From: Parahoeflea alexandrii
Lineage (GTDB): Bacteria; Pseudomonadota; Alphaproteobacteria; Rhizobiales; Rhizobiaceae
Length of the DNA: 64,000 nucleotides
NCBI RefSeq assembly: GCF_024105735.1
Contig: NZ_JAAAML010000002.1
Location: forward strand, 1-64,000
Reading direction: 5' to 3'
The position numbers were made by a program, and so were the translations under genes. Position 1 is the first letter of the stretch. Every line of letters begins with the position of its first letter. Below the pieces are notes generated by a model. That model saw only the letters and a list, made by a program, of their open reading frames with translations. It was not told where the DNA came from and ran no database searches. Shown here one piece after another: positions 8,698-17,531 of this stretch.

Positions 8698-10959
8698 CTA
8701 GAGGCTCACACCATTGGCGTCGGCAAAGTCCATCAGGAACTCGCGAACGGTTTTTTCACTTCGCGTATCGGCAATGACCGGCAGCAGGGCTTCCTCAAGC
8801 TTGCCCAGATCCAGCGACAGCAACATCGACTTTACCGGCCCGATCGCAGCCGGCGACATCGAGATGTTGCGGAAACCGATCCCGAGCAACGCCATCGCCG
8901 AGAGCGATTTTCCGGCAATCTCACCACAAAGGGTCAGCGACGTGTTGGTTCGGTTGGCAGCTTCGACGATCTGGCGCAGCACACGCAGGAATGGCCGCCC
9001 CAGCGTATCGAAACGATCTGCCACGCGGGAATTACCCCGGTCGACCGCCATGACGAACTGGAACAGGTCGTTGGAGCCGACGGAGACGAAGTCGACTTCT
9101 TCCATCAACTCATCGAGCTGCCAGAGCAGGCTTGGCACTTCCAGCATGGCGCCGAACTGCAGGCTGCGCGGCAACTGGTAGCCGAACCGGGAAAGATGCC
9201 GGACTTCCTTGTTGAGCAGTTCGCGCGCCAGGCGAAGCTCATTGACCTCGGTGATCATCGGCAGCATCAGCTTCAGTTCGGCGCCGGCCGCTGCCTTCAG
9301 CAACGCTCTGAGCTGCGTGCGCAGCAATCCCGGACGGTCCAGCGAAAGCCGGACGGCGCGCCAGCCAAGCGCCGGATTCTCCTCTTCGGCGGAGCGGAAA
9401 TACGGCACCACCTTGTCGCCGCCGATATCCAGAGTCCGGAAAGTGACCGGCCTGCCTCCCGCCTGCCGCAGCACGCTGCGATAAAGATTTTCCTGCTCGT
9501 CGACCTTGGGCATGGTCGAGGCGATCATGAACTGCAGCTCCGTCCTGAACAGGCCTATCCCGCTGGCCCCGGATTCGCTCAACTGCGGAAGGTCGACCAG
9601 AAGCCCCGCATTCATCTGAAGTGTCACATACTGCCCGTCCCGGGTCCGCGGCTCGACCGTTCGCAGTGCCTGGTACTGTTCCTGCCGCTTCGCCCGGAAC
9701 CTCACCTTGTCGGCATAGGCATTCTGCACATCGGTAATCGGACGCAGGTGAACAATGCCATCCTCGCCATCGACAATGATCGAATCTCGGTTTTCCGCCA
9801 GCGAGGCAATGCCGGGTACCTGGCCCACCACCGGAATGCCCATGGCGCGGGCAACAATCACCACATGGCTGGTAACCGCCCCTTCTTCAAGCACGAGACC
9901 GCGGATAGCCTCACGCGGATAATCAAGCAGTTCCGCAGCCCCCATGGCGCGTGCCACGATGATCGCATCCTGTGGCAAACCCTTGCTGCCCGGAACAAAT
10001 CCCGTCAGCTGTCTGAGCAGGCGATTGGCGAGGTCGTCGAAATCGTGCAGCCGCTCGCGAAGATAGGAATCGGTCATGTGGATCATGCGGGCGCGGGTGT
10101 CGCTTTGCACCTTCTCCACCGCCGCCTCGCAGGTCAGTCCGTTGCGGATCGCCTCCTCGAGCTTGCGCACCCAGCCGCGATCATGGGCAAACATCCGGTA
10201 GGCCTCCAGAACCGCCCGATGCTCACCCTCCATCGAAACGTCGCGCCGCGACAGCATGTCATCGATTGAGATCCTGAGGGATCCGAGCGCCTCTTCAAGC
10301 CGCTTGAGTTCGGATTCGCTGTCATCGTTGAGCAGTTCGGTGACCACGATCCGCGGCTCATGCAGGATGACATGGCCAAGGCCGATACCATCACCATAGG
10401 CATCACCCTCGATTGTCACCGGACGGTTCAGGTCCAGCTCGAGACCGGGCCGGGTGATCTGCTTGAGTTCGCCCGTTGCGATCATCTCGGCCAACACCAT
10501 CGAGGTGGTTTCGAGCGCTTCGACTTCGTCCTCGCGGTACTTCCTGTGCGCCTTGTTCTGGACGACGAGAACCCCCAGCGACCGGCCGGCCCTGAGGATC
10601 GGCACGCCAAGGAAGGAGTTGTAGATCTCCTCGCCTGTTTCCGGCAGATAGGTAAAGGCGGGGTGGGATTGGGCGTCTGAAAGATTGAGCGAACGCGCGC
10701 TTGCCGCAATGGTGCCGACCAGGCCCTGACCCATTTTCAGTTGCGCCAGGTGGACCGAATCCTTGTTCAGGCCCTCCGTGGCGAACAGTTCCAGGGCACC
10801 ATCGGCACGCAGCACATAGAATGAGCACACTTCAGCGACCATGTTCGCCGCAATCTGGCGGACAATCTGGTCAAGGCGTTCCTGCGGCTCAAGGGGCTCC
10901 GCCATCAACTCGCGCAGCCGCCTGAGAAGGACGCGCGGACCTGCGGAAAGGTCTCTCAT
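8698..10959 (-). CDS. ptsP: Phosphoenolpyruvate-protein phosphotransferase PtsP (EI-Ntr)
   Basis: First enzyme of the nitrogen phosphotransferase system: takes phosphate from PEP and passes it to NPr (PtsO), which signals to EIIA-Ntr. The 753 residues comprise an N-terminal GAF sensor domain (about 20-165), the N-terminal PEP-utiliser domain (about 175-300), the mobile phosphohistidine domain with the active His at 365 in [14 protein letters not shown], and a C-terminal PEP-binding barrel (about 430-720). The GAF domain separates it from the sugar EI. In rhizobia the system is regulatory, affecting potassium, nitrogen and carbon balance. It follows lysC on the same strand after 94 bases. Confidence 0.95.
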   Translation of the reverse strand: MRDLSAGPRVLLRRLRELMAEPLEPQERLDQIVRQIAANMVAEVCSFYVLRADGALELFATEGLNKDSVHLAQLKMGQGLVGTIAASARSLNLSDAQSHPAFTYLPETGEEIYNSFLGVPILRAGRSLGVLVVQNKAHRKYREDEVEALETTSMVLAEMIATGELKQITRPGLELDLNRPVTIEGDAYGDGIGLGHVILHEPRIVVTELLNDDSESELKRLEEALGSLRISIDDMLSRRDVSMEGEHRAVLEAYRMFAHDRGWVRKLEEAIRNGLTCEAAVEKVQSDTRARMIHMTDSYLRERLHDFDDLANRLLRQLTGFVPGSKGLPQDAIIVARAMGAAELLDYPREAIRGLVLEEGAVTSHVVIVARAMGIPVVGQVPGIASLAENRDSIIVDGEDGIVHLRPITDVQNAYADKVRFRAKRQEQYQALRTVEPRTRDGQYVTLQMNAGLLVDLPQLSESGASGIGLFRTELQFMIASTMPKVDEQENLYRSVLRQAGGRPVTFRTLDIGGDKVVPYFRSAEEENPALGWRAVRLSLDRPGLLRTQLRALLKAAAGAELKLMLPMITEVNELRLARELLNKEVRHLSRFGYQLPRSLQFGAMLEVPSLLWQLDELMEEVDFVSVGSNDLFQFVMAVDRGNSRVADRFDTLGRPFLRVLRQIVEAANRTNTSLTLCGEIAGKSLSAMALLGIGFRNISMSPAAIGPVKSMLLSLDLGKLEEALLPVIADTRSEKTVREFLMDFADANGVSL

Positions 10960-11053
10960 CGCGCTTCATTCTCCCAATTCGTGTTGTCCGCCCGGGACAC
11001 TCCCGGCCGGCTTACAGAGTTCGGCTTGTGCCGGCTTGTCTTGATCCCGTTGG

Positions 11054-12328
11054 CTAAGTCTTATCCAGACCGTAGACGGAATGCAAAGTCCTTACCGCGA
11101 GTTCGGCGTAGGCGCCGTCAATCAGGATCGAGATCTTGATCTCGGAAGTGGTTATTGCCTTGATATTGATCGACTTCTCTGCAAGCGCCTTGAACGCGCT
11201 CGCCGCCACCCCGGCATGGCTGCGCATGCCGATACCGATGACCGAAACCTTGGCCAGGCCTGATTCGCTCTGCACCACATCGTAGCCGACCAGCTCTTTC
11301 TGACCGGCGAGCACCGCCAGCGCCTTTTCCGCATCGCTCGAAGGCACTGTGAAGGTCATGTCGGTTCGCGACCCATCTTCGGAGATGTTCTGCACGATCA
11401 TGTCGACATTGATGTGGGCATCGGCGAGCGGGCCGAAAATTGCCGCCGAAACCCCGGGCCGGTCAGCCAGCCGCCTCAGGGAAATCTGCGCCTCGTCCTT
11501 GGCGTAGGCAATGCCGGTAACGACTTCCTGTTCCACGATTTCTTCCTCGTCGCAAATGAGAGTTCCGGGCGGGTTGAGCAGATCGCCCATTCCTGGGGCG
11601 TCCGGGTCTTCGAAACTGGAACGCACGAAGGTTCTGACCTTGTGCACCATGGCCAGCTCGACCGACCGGACCTGCAGCACCTTGGCTCCGAGTGATGCCA
11701 TTTCCAGCATCTCCTCGAAGGCGATCTTCTTCATCCGCCGTGCCTTGGGCTCGATCCGCGGATCGGTGGTGTAGACACCATCGACATCGGTATAGATGTC
11801 ACACCGGTCTGCCTTCACCGCGGCGGCAATCGCCACCGCGCTGGTGTCAGATCCGCCACGGCCAAGCGTCGCCAGCCGGTTGTCGGGCCCCACCCCCTGG
11901 AAACCGGCAACCACCGCCACCTGGCCGATTTCGAAGCGGCGGATCAGTTCGGACCCGTCGATGTCGACGATCCGTGCCGCCGCGTGGGCATTGTCTGTCT
12001 TCACCGGAATCTGCCAGCCCTGCCAGGACCGGGCGTCCACGCCCATCGATTGCAGCGCGATTGCCAGCAGCCCGCTGGTCACCTGTTCGCCCGAGGCAAC
12101 GATCGCGTCATACTCGCGGGCGTCATAGAAAGAGGCGCTCGCACCGGCGACCTTCGGCATCTGCTGCACCCAGTTGACCAGTTCGTTGGTCTTGCCGGCC
12201 ATTGCCGACACCACCACGGCGACCTCGTGCCCGGCGTCGACTTCACGCTTGACGTGCCGGGCGACGTTGCGGATCCGGTCCAGGTCGGCAACCGAGGTGC
12301 CGCCAAATTTCATCACTATGCGGGCCAT
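11054..12328 (-). CDS. lysC: Aspartate kinase
   Basis: Phosphorylates aspartate, the first step to lysine, threonine and methionine. The 424-residue protein starts with the kinase motif KFGGTSV (8-14), continues through the amino-acid kinase domain to about 245, and ends with tandem ACT domains (about 265-420) that usually give feedback inhibition by lysine and/or threonine. Other lysine genes in this window (lysA) are 30 kb away. The gene is divergent from ubiG across 191 bases. An intrinsic terminator inside its leader and a possible leader peptide suggest attenuation (separate entries). Confidence 0.96.
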   Translation of the reverse strand: MARIVMKFGGTSVADLDRIRNVARHVKREVDAGHEVAVVVSAMAGKTNELVNWVQQMPKVAGASASFYDAREYDAIVASGEQVTSGLLAIALQSMGVDARSWQGWQIPVKTDNAHAAARIVDIDGSELIRRFEIGQVAVVAGFQGVGPDNRLATLGRGGSDTSAVAIAAAVKADRCDIYTDVDGVYTTDPRIEPKARRMKKIAFEEMLEMASLGAKVLQVRSVELAMVHKVRTFVRSSFEDPDAPGMGDLLNPPGTLICDEEEIVEQEVVTGIAYAKDEAQISLRRLADRPGVSAAIFGPLADAHINVDMIVQNISEDGSRTDMTFTVPSSDAEKALAVLAGQKELVGYDVVQSESGLAKVSVIGIGMRSHAGVAASAFKALAEKSINIKAITTSEIKISILIDGAYAELAVRTLHSVYGLDKT

Positions 12329-12365
12329 GTTGATTTATCCGCTGACGAACCCGCTAACGGGCAAG

Positions 12366-12391
12366 AAAAACCGCCCCGGGTTGCGGAGCGG
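12366..12391 (-). terminator. Intrinsic terminator in the lysC leader
   Basis: On the minus strand CCGCTCCG pairs with CGGGGCGG (eight pairs, one G-U) around loop CAACC, followed immediately by TTTTTCTT. It lies 38 bases upstream of the lysC start and has no T tract on the plus strand. There is no upstream gene on this strand for it to terminate, so it is best read as a leader terminator of lysC. Confidence 0.65.
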
Positions 12392-12402
12392 AATGTGGCG
12401 GT

Positions 12403-12431
12403 CTCATAGCCAAAAAACTTGCGGCCTGCAA
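12403..12431 (-). promoter_or_regulatory. Candidate lysC promoter
   Basis: TTGCAG (12426-12431, minus strand) and TATGAG (12403-12408) are separated by exactly 17 bases. If this is the promoter, transcription would start about five bases before the leader terminator, leaving no room for a leader peptide; an alternative promoter further upstream would transcribe a 15-codon ORF (12404-12451). Confidence 0.35.
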
Positions 12432-12451
12432 CCGGATCGCAGGTGTGACAT
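12404..12451 (-). CDS. Possible 15-residue lysC leader peptide
   Basis: An ATG-initiated ORF of 15 codons ([15 protein letters not shown]) ends with TGA about 12 bases before the leader terminator of lysC. It holds no lysine, threonine or extra methionine codons, so it is not a classical amino-acid attenuator peptide. Its codons for SGC cover the segment CCGGTTGC (12428-12435) that could pair with the terminator as an antiterminator. It may well be a chance ORF. Confidence 0.15.
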   Translation of the reverse strand: MSHLRSGCRPQVFWL

Positions 12452-12519
12452 TGCCAACTCTTGACAAGGCGGGGCTGACGCCCGAGTTGATTGTCCTCAA
12501 CAGAACTCTGGAGAGACCG

Positions 12520-13272
12520 ATGAACCAAGCTGCCCAGACAACGATCGATCAGGACGAAGTCGAGCGGTTTTCGGCCATGGCGGCGGAATGGTGGAATCCG
12601 AACGGCAAGTTCCGCCCCCTGCACAAGTTCAACCCTGTGCGTCTGACCTACATTCGCGATCATGTGGCTGCGCATTTTGGCCGCGACCCGAAGAGCGACA
12701 AGCCGTTGCAAGGCCTCAGATTGCTCGACATCGGCTGTGGCGGCGGTCTTTTGTCAGAGCCCATGGCCCGGATGGGCGCCGAGGTGCTTGGCGCCGATGC
12801 ATCGCGCACCAATGTCGAAGTGGCTTCGATCCATGCCGCCCAGAGCGGGGTCGATGTCAGCTACGAAGCCATAACGTCTGAAGAACTGGCCGCGCGCGGT
12901 GAGCGCTTTGACATCGTGCTCAACATGGAAGTGGTCGAGCACGTCGCTGACGTTGATCTGTTCCTCACCTCCTGCGCGGAAATGGTCAAGCCCGGCGGCC
13001 TGATGTTCGTCGCAACGATCAACCGGACAATGAAAGCCATGGCGCTGGCGATCATCGGCGCCGAATATGTGCTTCGCTGGCTGCCGCGCGGTACCCACCA
13101 GTACGAAAAACTGGTCCGCCCGGAGGAAATCGAGAGGCCGCTGTCAACTTCCGGGATGAATGTCATCGATCGTACCGGCGTGTTCTACAATCCGCTTCAG
13201 GACCAGTGGAACCTGTCCCGCGACATGGACGTCAACTACATGATGCTCATGGAGCGGCCAAAAGCCACCTGA
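12520..13272 (+). CDS. ubiG: Ubiquinone biosynthesis O-methyltransferase UbiG
   Basis: SAM-dependent methyltransferase carrying out the two O-methylations of ubiquinone synthesis (2-polyprenyl-6-hydroxyphenol and 3-demethylubiquinol). The 250-residue protein has the family opening [24 protein letters not shown] with its DP-free FRPLH motif, the SAM-binding loop [20 protein letters not shown] near residues 69-88, and [10 protein letters not shown] near 135. The ATG at 12520 is preceded by GGAGAG; an in-frame ATG at 12445 would add 25 residues upstream of the family start. It is divergent from lysC and stands alone. Confidence 0.96.
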   Translation: MNQAAQTTIDQDEVERFSAMAAEWWNPNGKFRPLHKFNPVRLTYIRDHVAAHFGRDPKSDKPLQGLRLLDIGCGGGLLSEPMARMGAEVLGADASRTNVEVASIHAAQSGVDVSYEAITSEELAARGERFDIVLNMEVVEHVADVDLFLTSCAEMVKPGGLMFVATINRTMKAMALAIIGAEYVLRWLPRGTHQYEKLVRPEEIERPLSTSGMNVIDRTGVFYNPLQDQWNLSRDMDVNYMMLMERPKAT

Positions 13273-13364
13273 TCCATCCCGGCATCGCATTCGAAAAGAC
13301 CTGCGTCTTCGACGAGCCGGAACTTGCCCGGTAGAAATGGTCATGAACCAGGCGGCGTTCAGGG

Positions 13365-13949
13365 TCAGACAGGAAGATGCTTGAGTTGCTCAAGCAGATC
13401 ACTTTGGCCCGGCGCGTTCGCTTCAATCAGGGCCTTGACGCGATCACGATCAATTTCCAAAGGCGCGCCGTCCGGGCCGTAGGCCTGCTTGAAAGTGAAG
13501 GCACGCGGACCGGCTCCATGGTCATGCAGCCATTCCAGCCTTTCAGCCGCCTGCGCCCAGTCCGGCAGGCGCCCGGCCTCGATCCACCAGAGCACCAGCG
13601 GCGGCCAGTCGTTCCTTGTGTTCCAGTTGCGGGCATTTTTCAGGGCCTCGGCATGAACACCGGCGTAGGAGAAGGCCATCAGGCTCTCGATATCCGCCCA
13701 TACAGACAAGGAAGATGGTCCGCTGTCATGACCGCTGCCTTCGATGAACCGGGGGAAAACCTGGATACCCCAGCTCTTCGGGCCCGGCTCTCCTTCGTAG
13801 CCGGAGCGGGCAACGAATCCCGACGCCCTTTCAGCGGCGGCAAAATTCAAAGGCTCCCGCCTGAGAAACCCTTGCACCTCCGGCGCATCATAAGGCGCCA
13901 CGTGCAGGCCGAAATTGTACATCCCAAGCTGAAAACCTAATGATTTCAT
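13365..13949 (-). CDS. DUF3291 domain-containing protein
   Basis: Protein of 194 residues of the DUF3291 family, which has a ferredoxin-like dimeric alpha/beta barrel fold related to antibiotic-biosynthesis monooxygenases; no activity is established. Family signatures visible are the N-terminal YNFGLHVAPYDAPEVQGFL, LSVWADIESLMAFSYAGVHAEAL near residues 80-100, LVLWWIEAGRLPDW near 118, and RLEWLHDHGAGPRAFTFK near 137. It is the last gene of a minus-strand run comF-grxC-nitrilase-DUF1178-DUF3291, one base after the DUF1178 gene. Confidence 0.8.
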   Translation of the reverse strand: MKSLGFQLGMYNFGLHVAPYDAPEVQGFLRREPLNFAAAERASGFVARSGYEGEPGPKSWGIQVFPRFIEGSGHDSGPSSLSVWADIESLMAFSYAGVHAEALKNARNWNTRNDWPPLVLWWIEAGRLPDWAQAAERLEWLHDHGAGPRAFTFKQAYGPDGAPLEIDRDRVKALIEANAPGQSDLLEQLKHLPV

Positions 13950-13950
13950 C

Positions 13951-14376
13951 TCAACTCAGGTCATCCGGAAGATCAGGCAAGGGCGCGATTTCGATCCCCT
14001 CCTCGATCAGCGACCGAGCATCATCGCTCGAGGCCTTCCCGATGATGCCGCGCGCTTCGGCCTCGCCGTGATGGATCTTGCGCGCCTCATCGGCAAACCG
14101 CTCGCCGACATCCTCGGAGTTCTGCTTCACTGCCTGAACCATTTCCCGGATCTTGCGCATCATCTCGCGCCTTTCCGGATCCATCGCAAGAGGCCGCACA
14201 GGGGCTTCCTTCGAAACTGCGACAGCCGGTGCCATCAGCGCCTTTCCGACCTGCCGCGAGCCACAGACCGGGCACTCGACCAGGCCCCGTTCGGCTTGAT
14301 TGTCGAAATCCGTGCTCGAGGAAAACCATGCCTCGAACTCATGGTCCTTGTCACACTGCAAAGAAAAGCGGATCAC
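13951..14376 (-). CDS. DUF1178 family protein
   Basis: Protein of 141 residues of unknown function, common in Alphaproteobacteria and Betaproteobacteria. The N-terminus resembles a small zinc ribbon: C8 in LQCDKDHEFEAWF and the CPVCG pair near residues 35-38, followed by an Ala/Pro linker and a helical region with RREMMRKIREMVQAVKQNSEDVGERFADEARKIH shortened here to its sense: a conserved RFADEARKIHHGE block near 90-102. Its ATG overlaps the stop of the nitrilase gene (4 bases), so it is translationally coupled to it. Confidence 0.85.
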   Translation of the reverse strand: MIRFSLQCDKDHEFEAWFSSSTDFDNQAERGLVECPVCGSRQVGKALMAPAVAVSKEAPVRPLAMDPERREMMRKIREMVQAVKQNSEDVGERFADEARKIHHGEAEARGIIGKASSDDARSLIEEGIEIAPLPDLPDDLS

Positions 14377-15233
14377 GCCACTCTTTCTCCTCTTGCGTCC
14401 TGAACCCCGGTTTCAACCCTGTATTCCCGCGCATTCCTGAGATTGGGGATCTTCGACCGGGCAGCCTTGACCTCGTCAAGCGACAATGACGCGACAATCA
14501 CGCCGGGCTCGTCATTGTCGGCTTCCGCAACGATCCGGCCCCAGGGATCGACTATGATCGAATGCCCGTAGGTCTCGCGTCCGTCTTCATGCACACCGCC
14601 CTGCGCCGCCGAAATCACGAAGGCGCCGTTCTCGATCGCCCGGGCGCGCTGCAAGACATGCCAGTGCGCTTCTCCGGTCTGGCGGGTAAACGCTGCCGGA
14701 GCGGTCAGGATATCGGCCCCGGCGAGTGCGAGGTCCCGGTACAGGTGCGGGAAACGGATATCGTAGCAGATTCCCATGCCGAGCTGAGCCACGTCGATGT
14801 CCACTGTCCGGGCGACGTCGCCGGGTTGATACACGGCGCTCTCCCGCCAGCTTTCGCCATTGTCGAGATCGACGTCGAACATGTGGATCTTGTCATAATG
14901 GGCCAGAGCCGCGCCGTCGGGACCGAACACCACGCCACGATTGGCTGTCATCTCGTTACCGACATCGATCGCCGTGGAGCCGATATGCAGGTAGATCCCC
15001 AGTTCGGCGGCAAGGACGGATGCAGCCTTGAGCACGGCATCGTCGGCTTCGGTTCTGAGAATGCTGCGCAATCCGGCCCGGCTCTTCTGCACAGCGCCGG
15101 TCATCTCCGGAGTCTGCACGTAACGCGCACCGCGTCCGGCCGCTTCACGCACCAGGCTCTCCATTGCGGCGATGTTCGCATCGGGCGTCACACCCGACCG
15201 CATCTGGACTGCGGCGGCAACCAGCTCACGCAT
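14373..15233 (-). CDS. Carbon-nitrogen hydrolase (Nit1/Nit2-type, probable deaminated glutathione amidase)
   Basis: Nitrilase-superfamily amidohydrolase of 286 residues. The catalytic triad is visible: E43 in TPEMTG, K115 in HYDKIHMFDVD, and C156 in GICYDIRFP. The HMFDVDL and CYDIRFPHLYR blocks are typical of the Nit1/Nit2 branch, whose members repair deaminated glutathione or hydrolyse omega-amides such as alpha-ketoglutaramate; the exact substrate is inference. It lies three bases after glutaredoxin grxC and overlaps the DUF1178 gene, and the glutaredoxin neighbour fits a glutathione-related role. Confidence 0.88.
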   Translation of the reverse strand: MRELVAAAVQMRSGVTPDANIAAMESLVREAAGRGARYVQTPEMTGAVQKSRAGLRSILRTEADDAVLKAASVLAAELGIYLHIGSTAIDVGNEMTANRGVVFGPDGAALAHYDKIHMFDVDLDNGESWRESAVYQPGDVARTVDIDVAQLGMGICYDIRFPHLYRDLALAGADILTAPAAFTRQTGEAHWHVLQRARAIENGAFVISAAQGGVHEDGRETYGHSIIVDPWGRIVAEADNDEPGVIVASLSLDEVKAARSKIPNLRNAREYRVETGVQDARGERVA

Positions 15234-15236
15234 CTC

Positions 15237-15497
15237 TCAGGCTCCTGTCAGCATGGGATCGAGTTTGCCGGCGCGATCAAGGGCATGCAACTCGTCGCAC
15301 CCGCCAACGTGAACACCATCAATGAATATCTGCGGAAATGTCGCGCGGCCATTGGCCTTGCCGATCATTTCCTGGCGCAGATCCGGAGAGAATGTTGCGT
15401 CATGTTCGGTGTAGGTGACGTCCTTGCTATCCAGCAGCCGCTTGGCCGCGGTGCAAAACCCGCAGAACTGTCGTGTGTAGATGATGACTTCTGACAT
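15237..15497 (-). CDS. grxC: Glutaredoxin 3
   Basis: Glutathione-dependent disulfide reductase of 86 residues with the dithiol active site CGFC near residues 12-15 (the CPYC of E. coli is replaced by CGFC, as often in rhizobia). The glutathione-binding TFPQIFIDGVHVGGCDEL block is intact at about 52-70. The ATG at 15497 has CGGAGA upstream at good spacing; an upstream in-frame ATG at 15575 would overlap comF and add an unlikely 26 residues. It lies within the comF-grxC-nitrilase run. Confidence 0.95.
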   Translation of the reverse strand: MSEVIIYTRQFCGFCTAAKRLLDSKDVTYTEHDATFSPDLRQEMIGKANGRATFPQIFIDGVHVGGCDELHALDRAGKLDPMLTGA

Positions 15498-15531
15498 GCG
15501 GTTCTCCGATTGCTTATGCGCTTGGACACTC

Positions 15532-16323
15532 TCAAGCATATAGGGTTTCACCGCCCTGGCTTGCAACCCTGGCAAAGGTCAGCACGTTCACCCGGGCCGC
15601 TCCCGCCTTCAGCAAGGTCCTCGTTGCAGCCTCGACTGTCGATCCCGTGGTCAGCACGTCATCCACCAGCAGCACTTTCATCCCGATGAAGTGCTGCGCC
15701 TGCTGGTTCGTCGTCAGGAACGCGCCGCGGACATTGTCCTGCCGTGCCCTCAGACCAAGCCCCACCTGTTGCCGCGTGGCCCTTACGCGCTTCAGCGCGC
15801 CCGGCAGGAACTGCTTGCCCGAGAGCCGCGCGAGTGCGCGGGCAAGCTCGGCCGACTGATTGTACCGCCGTGCAAACAGTCTTGCCCGGTGCAACGGGAC
15901 TGCGATGATGACATCGCTGTCATCGACCACGTCTCGCCCGGCGCGCAGCATCCATGACGCCATCATGGCGGCCAGGTCGGCACGATCCGAATATTTCAAC
16001 CCGTGCACGAGCTTGCGGGCAACGCCGTCATGGAACACAGCCGCGCGGGCTCTCTCATAAGGCGGCGGCGCCGAGATTGCCTGCGGCGACACCAGCCCGT
16101 CGCCCCGGTCATGATCAAACGGCACGCCGGTAACCTCGCAATAGGGTCGCTCGATAAACCGCACATGCGTCCAGCATCCGCCACACAGCGCAGCTCTCCT
16201 GCCCACCATTTTCCCGCAGCCGGAGCAGACCGGCGGGTACACCAGCTCTGCAAGGCTCACCCCGGCGGACTGAAGAACAGCCAGCGTCCGGCGCCTGAAA
16301 TGAACGAGGTCAGCTCGGTCCAT
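15532..16323 (-). CDS. comF: ComF family phosphoribosyltransferase-like protein
   Basis: Protein of 263 residues related to ComF/GntX. A four-cysteine zinc ribbon sits at the N-terminus (C33, C36, C47, C50), followed by a type I phosphoribosyltransferase domain with the PRPP loop VLLVDDVLTTGST near 217-229. ComF is needed for DNA uptake in some naturally competent bacteria, but no other competence gene is nearby, so a role in DNA transport here is not shown. It heads a minus-strand run with grxC 34 bases downstream and is divergent from the methyltransferase gene. Confidence 0.85.
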   Translation of the reverse strand: MDRADLVHFRRRTLAVLQSAGVSLAELVYPPVCSGCGKMVGRRAALCGGCWTHVRFIERPYCEVTGVPFDHDRGDGLVSPQAISAPPPYERARAAVFHDGVARKLVHGLKYSDRADLAAMMASWMLRAGRDVVDDSDVIIAVPLHRARLFARRYNQSAELARALARLSGKQFLPGALKRVRATRQQVGLGLRARQDNVRGAFLTTNQQAQHFIGMKVLLVDDVLTTGSTVEAATRTLLKAGAARVNVLTFARVASQGGETLYA

Positions 16324-16369
16324 CTGTTGACTTTACGGCCGTTCCATCCAACAAGCGAGCCGCTGCAGT

Positions 16370-17302
16370 GTGGACACGCCACCACGGCATTATGAACCCG
16401 GCAATGGACACCCGATCTTGGACCGTCTCTTCGATCATACTCTTCTGCATCAGCGCCGGTCGCGCGCTCTGGCCGCTTTCGAGCCGGGCGCGGATTTCCT
16501 GGTCCGCCGGATCGCCGAGGACATGGCGGACCGGCTATCGGTCGTCGAAAGACAGTTTGAGAATCCCGTCCAGGTCCATGGCGGCTTGCCGCTGGCCGCT
16601 GAGTTGATGAAAGCCACAGGCAAGGCCGCCGACTTCACCTATGTCGACATGTGCCCCGTGCCCGGAACAGCGGCCGGCAGCCAGGTTTTTGCTGAACCGG
16701 ACCTTGTCCCGCTGGAACCAGCCAGCGCCGACCTCCTGGTCTCGCCACTTGCACTCCATGTGACCAACGACACTCCCGGCGCGCTTGTTCAGATGCGCCG
16801 GGCCTTGAAGCCCGACGGTCTGCTGCTTGCCGCAGTTCCCGGCTCGGGCACTCTGGGCGAGTTGCGGGAATCCCTGCTGGCAGCGGAAAGCGAACTGACC
16901 GGCGGCGCCAACGCGAGGGTTCACCCGTTTGCCGATATTCGGGATTACGGCGCCCTGCTGCAGCGCGCAGGCTTTGCCCTGCCCGTCGCCGATATTGACG
17001 ACATAGTCGTCCGGTACGGTGACATGTTTGCTCTTCTCAGGGATCTGCGCGCCATGGGCATGACATCGATTCTGACCGATCGCAGCAGGAAGCCGTTGGA
17101 CAGGCAGGTGTTTTTGCGCGCTGCACAGATTTATGCCGAACGGTTTTCGGATGCGGACGGTCGTATCCGTGCGAGTTTCCCGGTCATCCACCTGTCTGGC
17201 TGGGCACCGCACGAAAACCAGCAAAAGCCCCTGAGACCGGGCTCGGCCAGGGCACGGTTGGCCGACGCACTGAAAACGCCGGAACAGAAGCTTCCACGCT
17301 AG
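16370..17302 (+). CDS. SAM-dependent methyltransferase, BioC/NDUFAF5-like
   Basis: Protein of 310 residues with a class I methyltransferase fold of the type seen in BioC-like proteins and the mitochondrial complex I factor NDUFAF5. The family opening IxDRLF..RRSRALAAFEPGADFLVRRIAEDMADRL is visible at about 16-56, and VQMRRALKPDGLLLAAVPGSGTLGELRESL near 140-170. The SAM-binding glycine loop is degenerate (VDMCPVPG), which is common in this group. The assigned start is a GTG without a strong ribosome site; a start near the ILDRLF residues is possible. Substrate unknown. Confidence 0.75.
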   Translation: MDTPPRHYEPGNGHPILDRLFDHTLLHQRRSRALAAFEPGADFLVRRIAEDMADRLSVVERQFENPVQVHGGLPLAAELMKATGKAADFTYVDMCPVPGTAAGSQVFAEPDLVPLEPASADLLVSPLALHVTNDTPGALVQMRRALKPDGLLLAAVPGSGTLGELRESLLAAESELTGGANARVHPFADIRDYGALLQRAGFALPVADIDDIVVRYGDMFALLRDLRAMGMTSILTDRSRKPLDRQVFLRAAQIYAERFSDADGRIRASFPVIHLSGWAPHENQQKPLRPGSARARLADALKTPEQKLPR

Positions 17303-17314
17303 GACGTGGAGGCT

Positions 17315-17488
17315 CTACATCGAGTTCTTCAGATGATTTGCGGTGCTGTTCATGCTCGCGTCGAGAGCATTCCCAAGTATGGAAGCGCCACTGATCATTG
17401 CGGTCGCGATCAAGGCGGCAATGAGACCGTATTCAACCGCGGTGACCCCGGATCTGTCCTCAATGAACCTGCAAAACAAGGATTTCAT
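17315..17488 (-). CDS. flp: Flp family type IVb pilin
   Basis: Small prepilin of 57 residues (MKSLFCRFIEDRSG then the mature part). The processing site after G14 and the Flp signature E19-Y20 are both present, followed by a hydrophobic helix rich in Ala/Leu/Ile (21-40). Flp subunits form the Tad pilus used for surface attachment, after cleavage by a CpaA/TadV peptidase. No tad/cpa assembly gene lies in this window, so this is an orphan pilin or one that works with a remote tad locus. It lies 43 bases after the small membrane protein gene on the same strand. The C-terminus is short, with no extra domain. Confidence 0.88.
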   Translation of the reverse strand: MKSLFCRFIEDRSGVTAVEYGLIAALIATAMISGASILGNALDASMNSTANHLKNSM

Positions 17489-17531
17489 AACTCTGTTCCG
17501 TTTCCGCTTGTAATTTCGGGATCAAATTTGC

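Noticed and set aside
15532-16323. comF as evidence of natural competence
   Set aside because: ComF homologues are common in non-competent bacteria and no other competence gene lies here.
17291-17309. Hairpin TCCACG/CGTGGA between the methyltransferase and flp genes as a terminator
   Set aside because: Six pairs and no T tract on either strand; not convincing.
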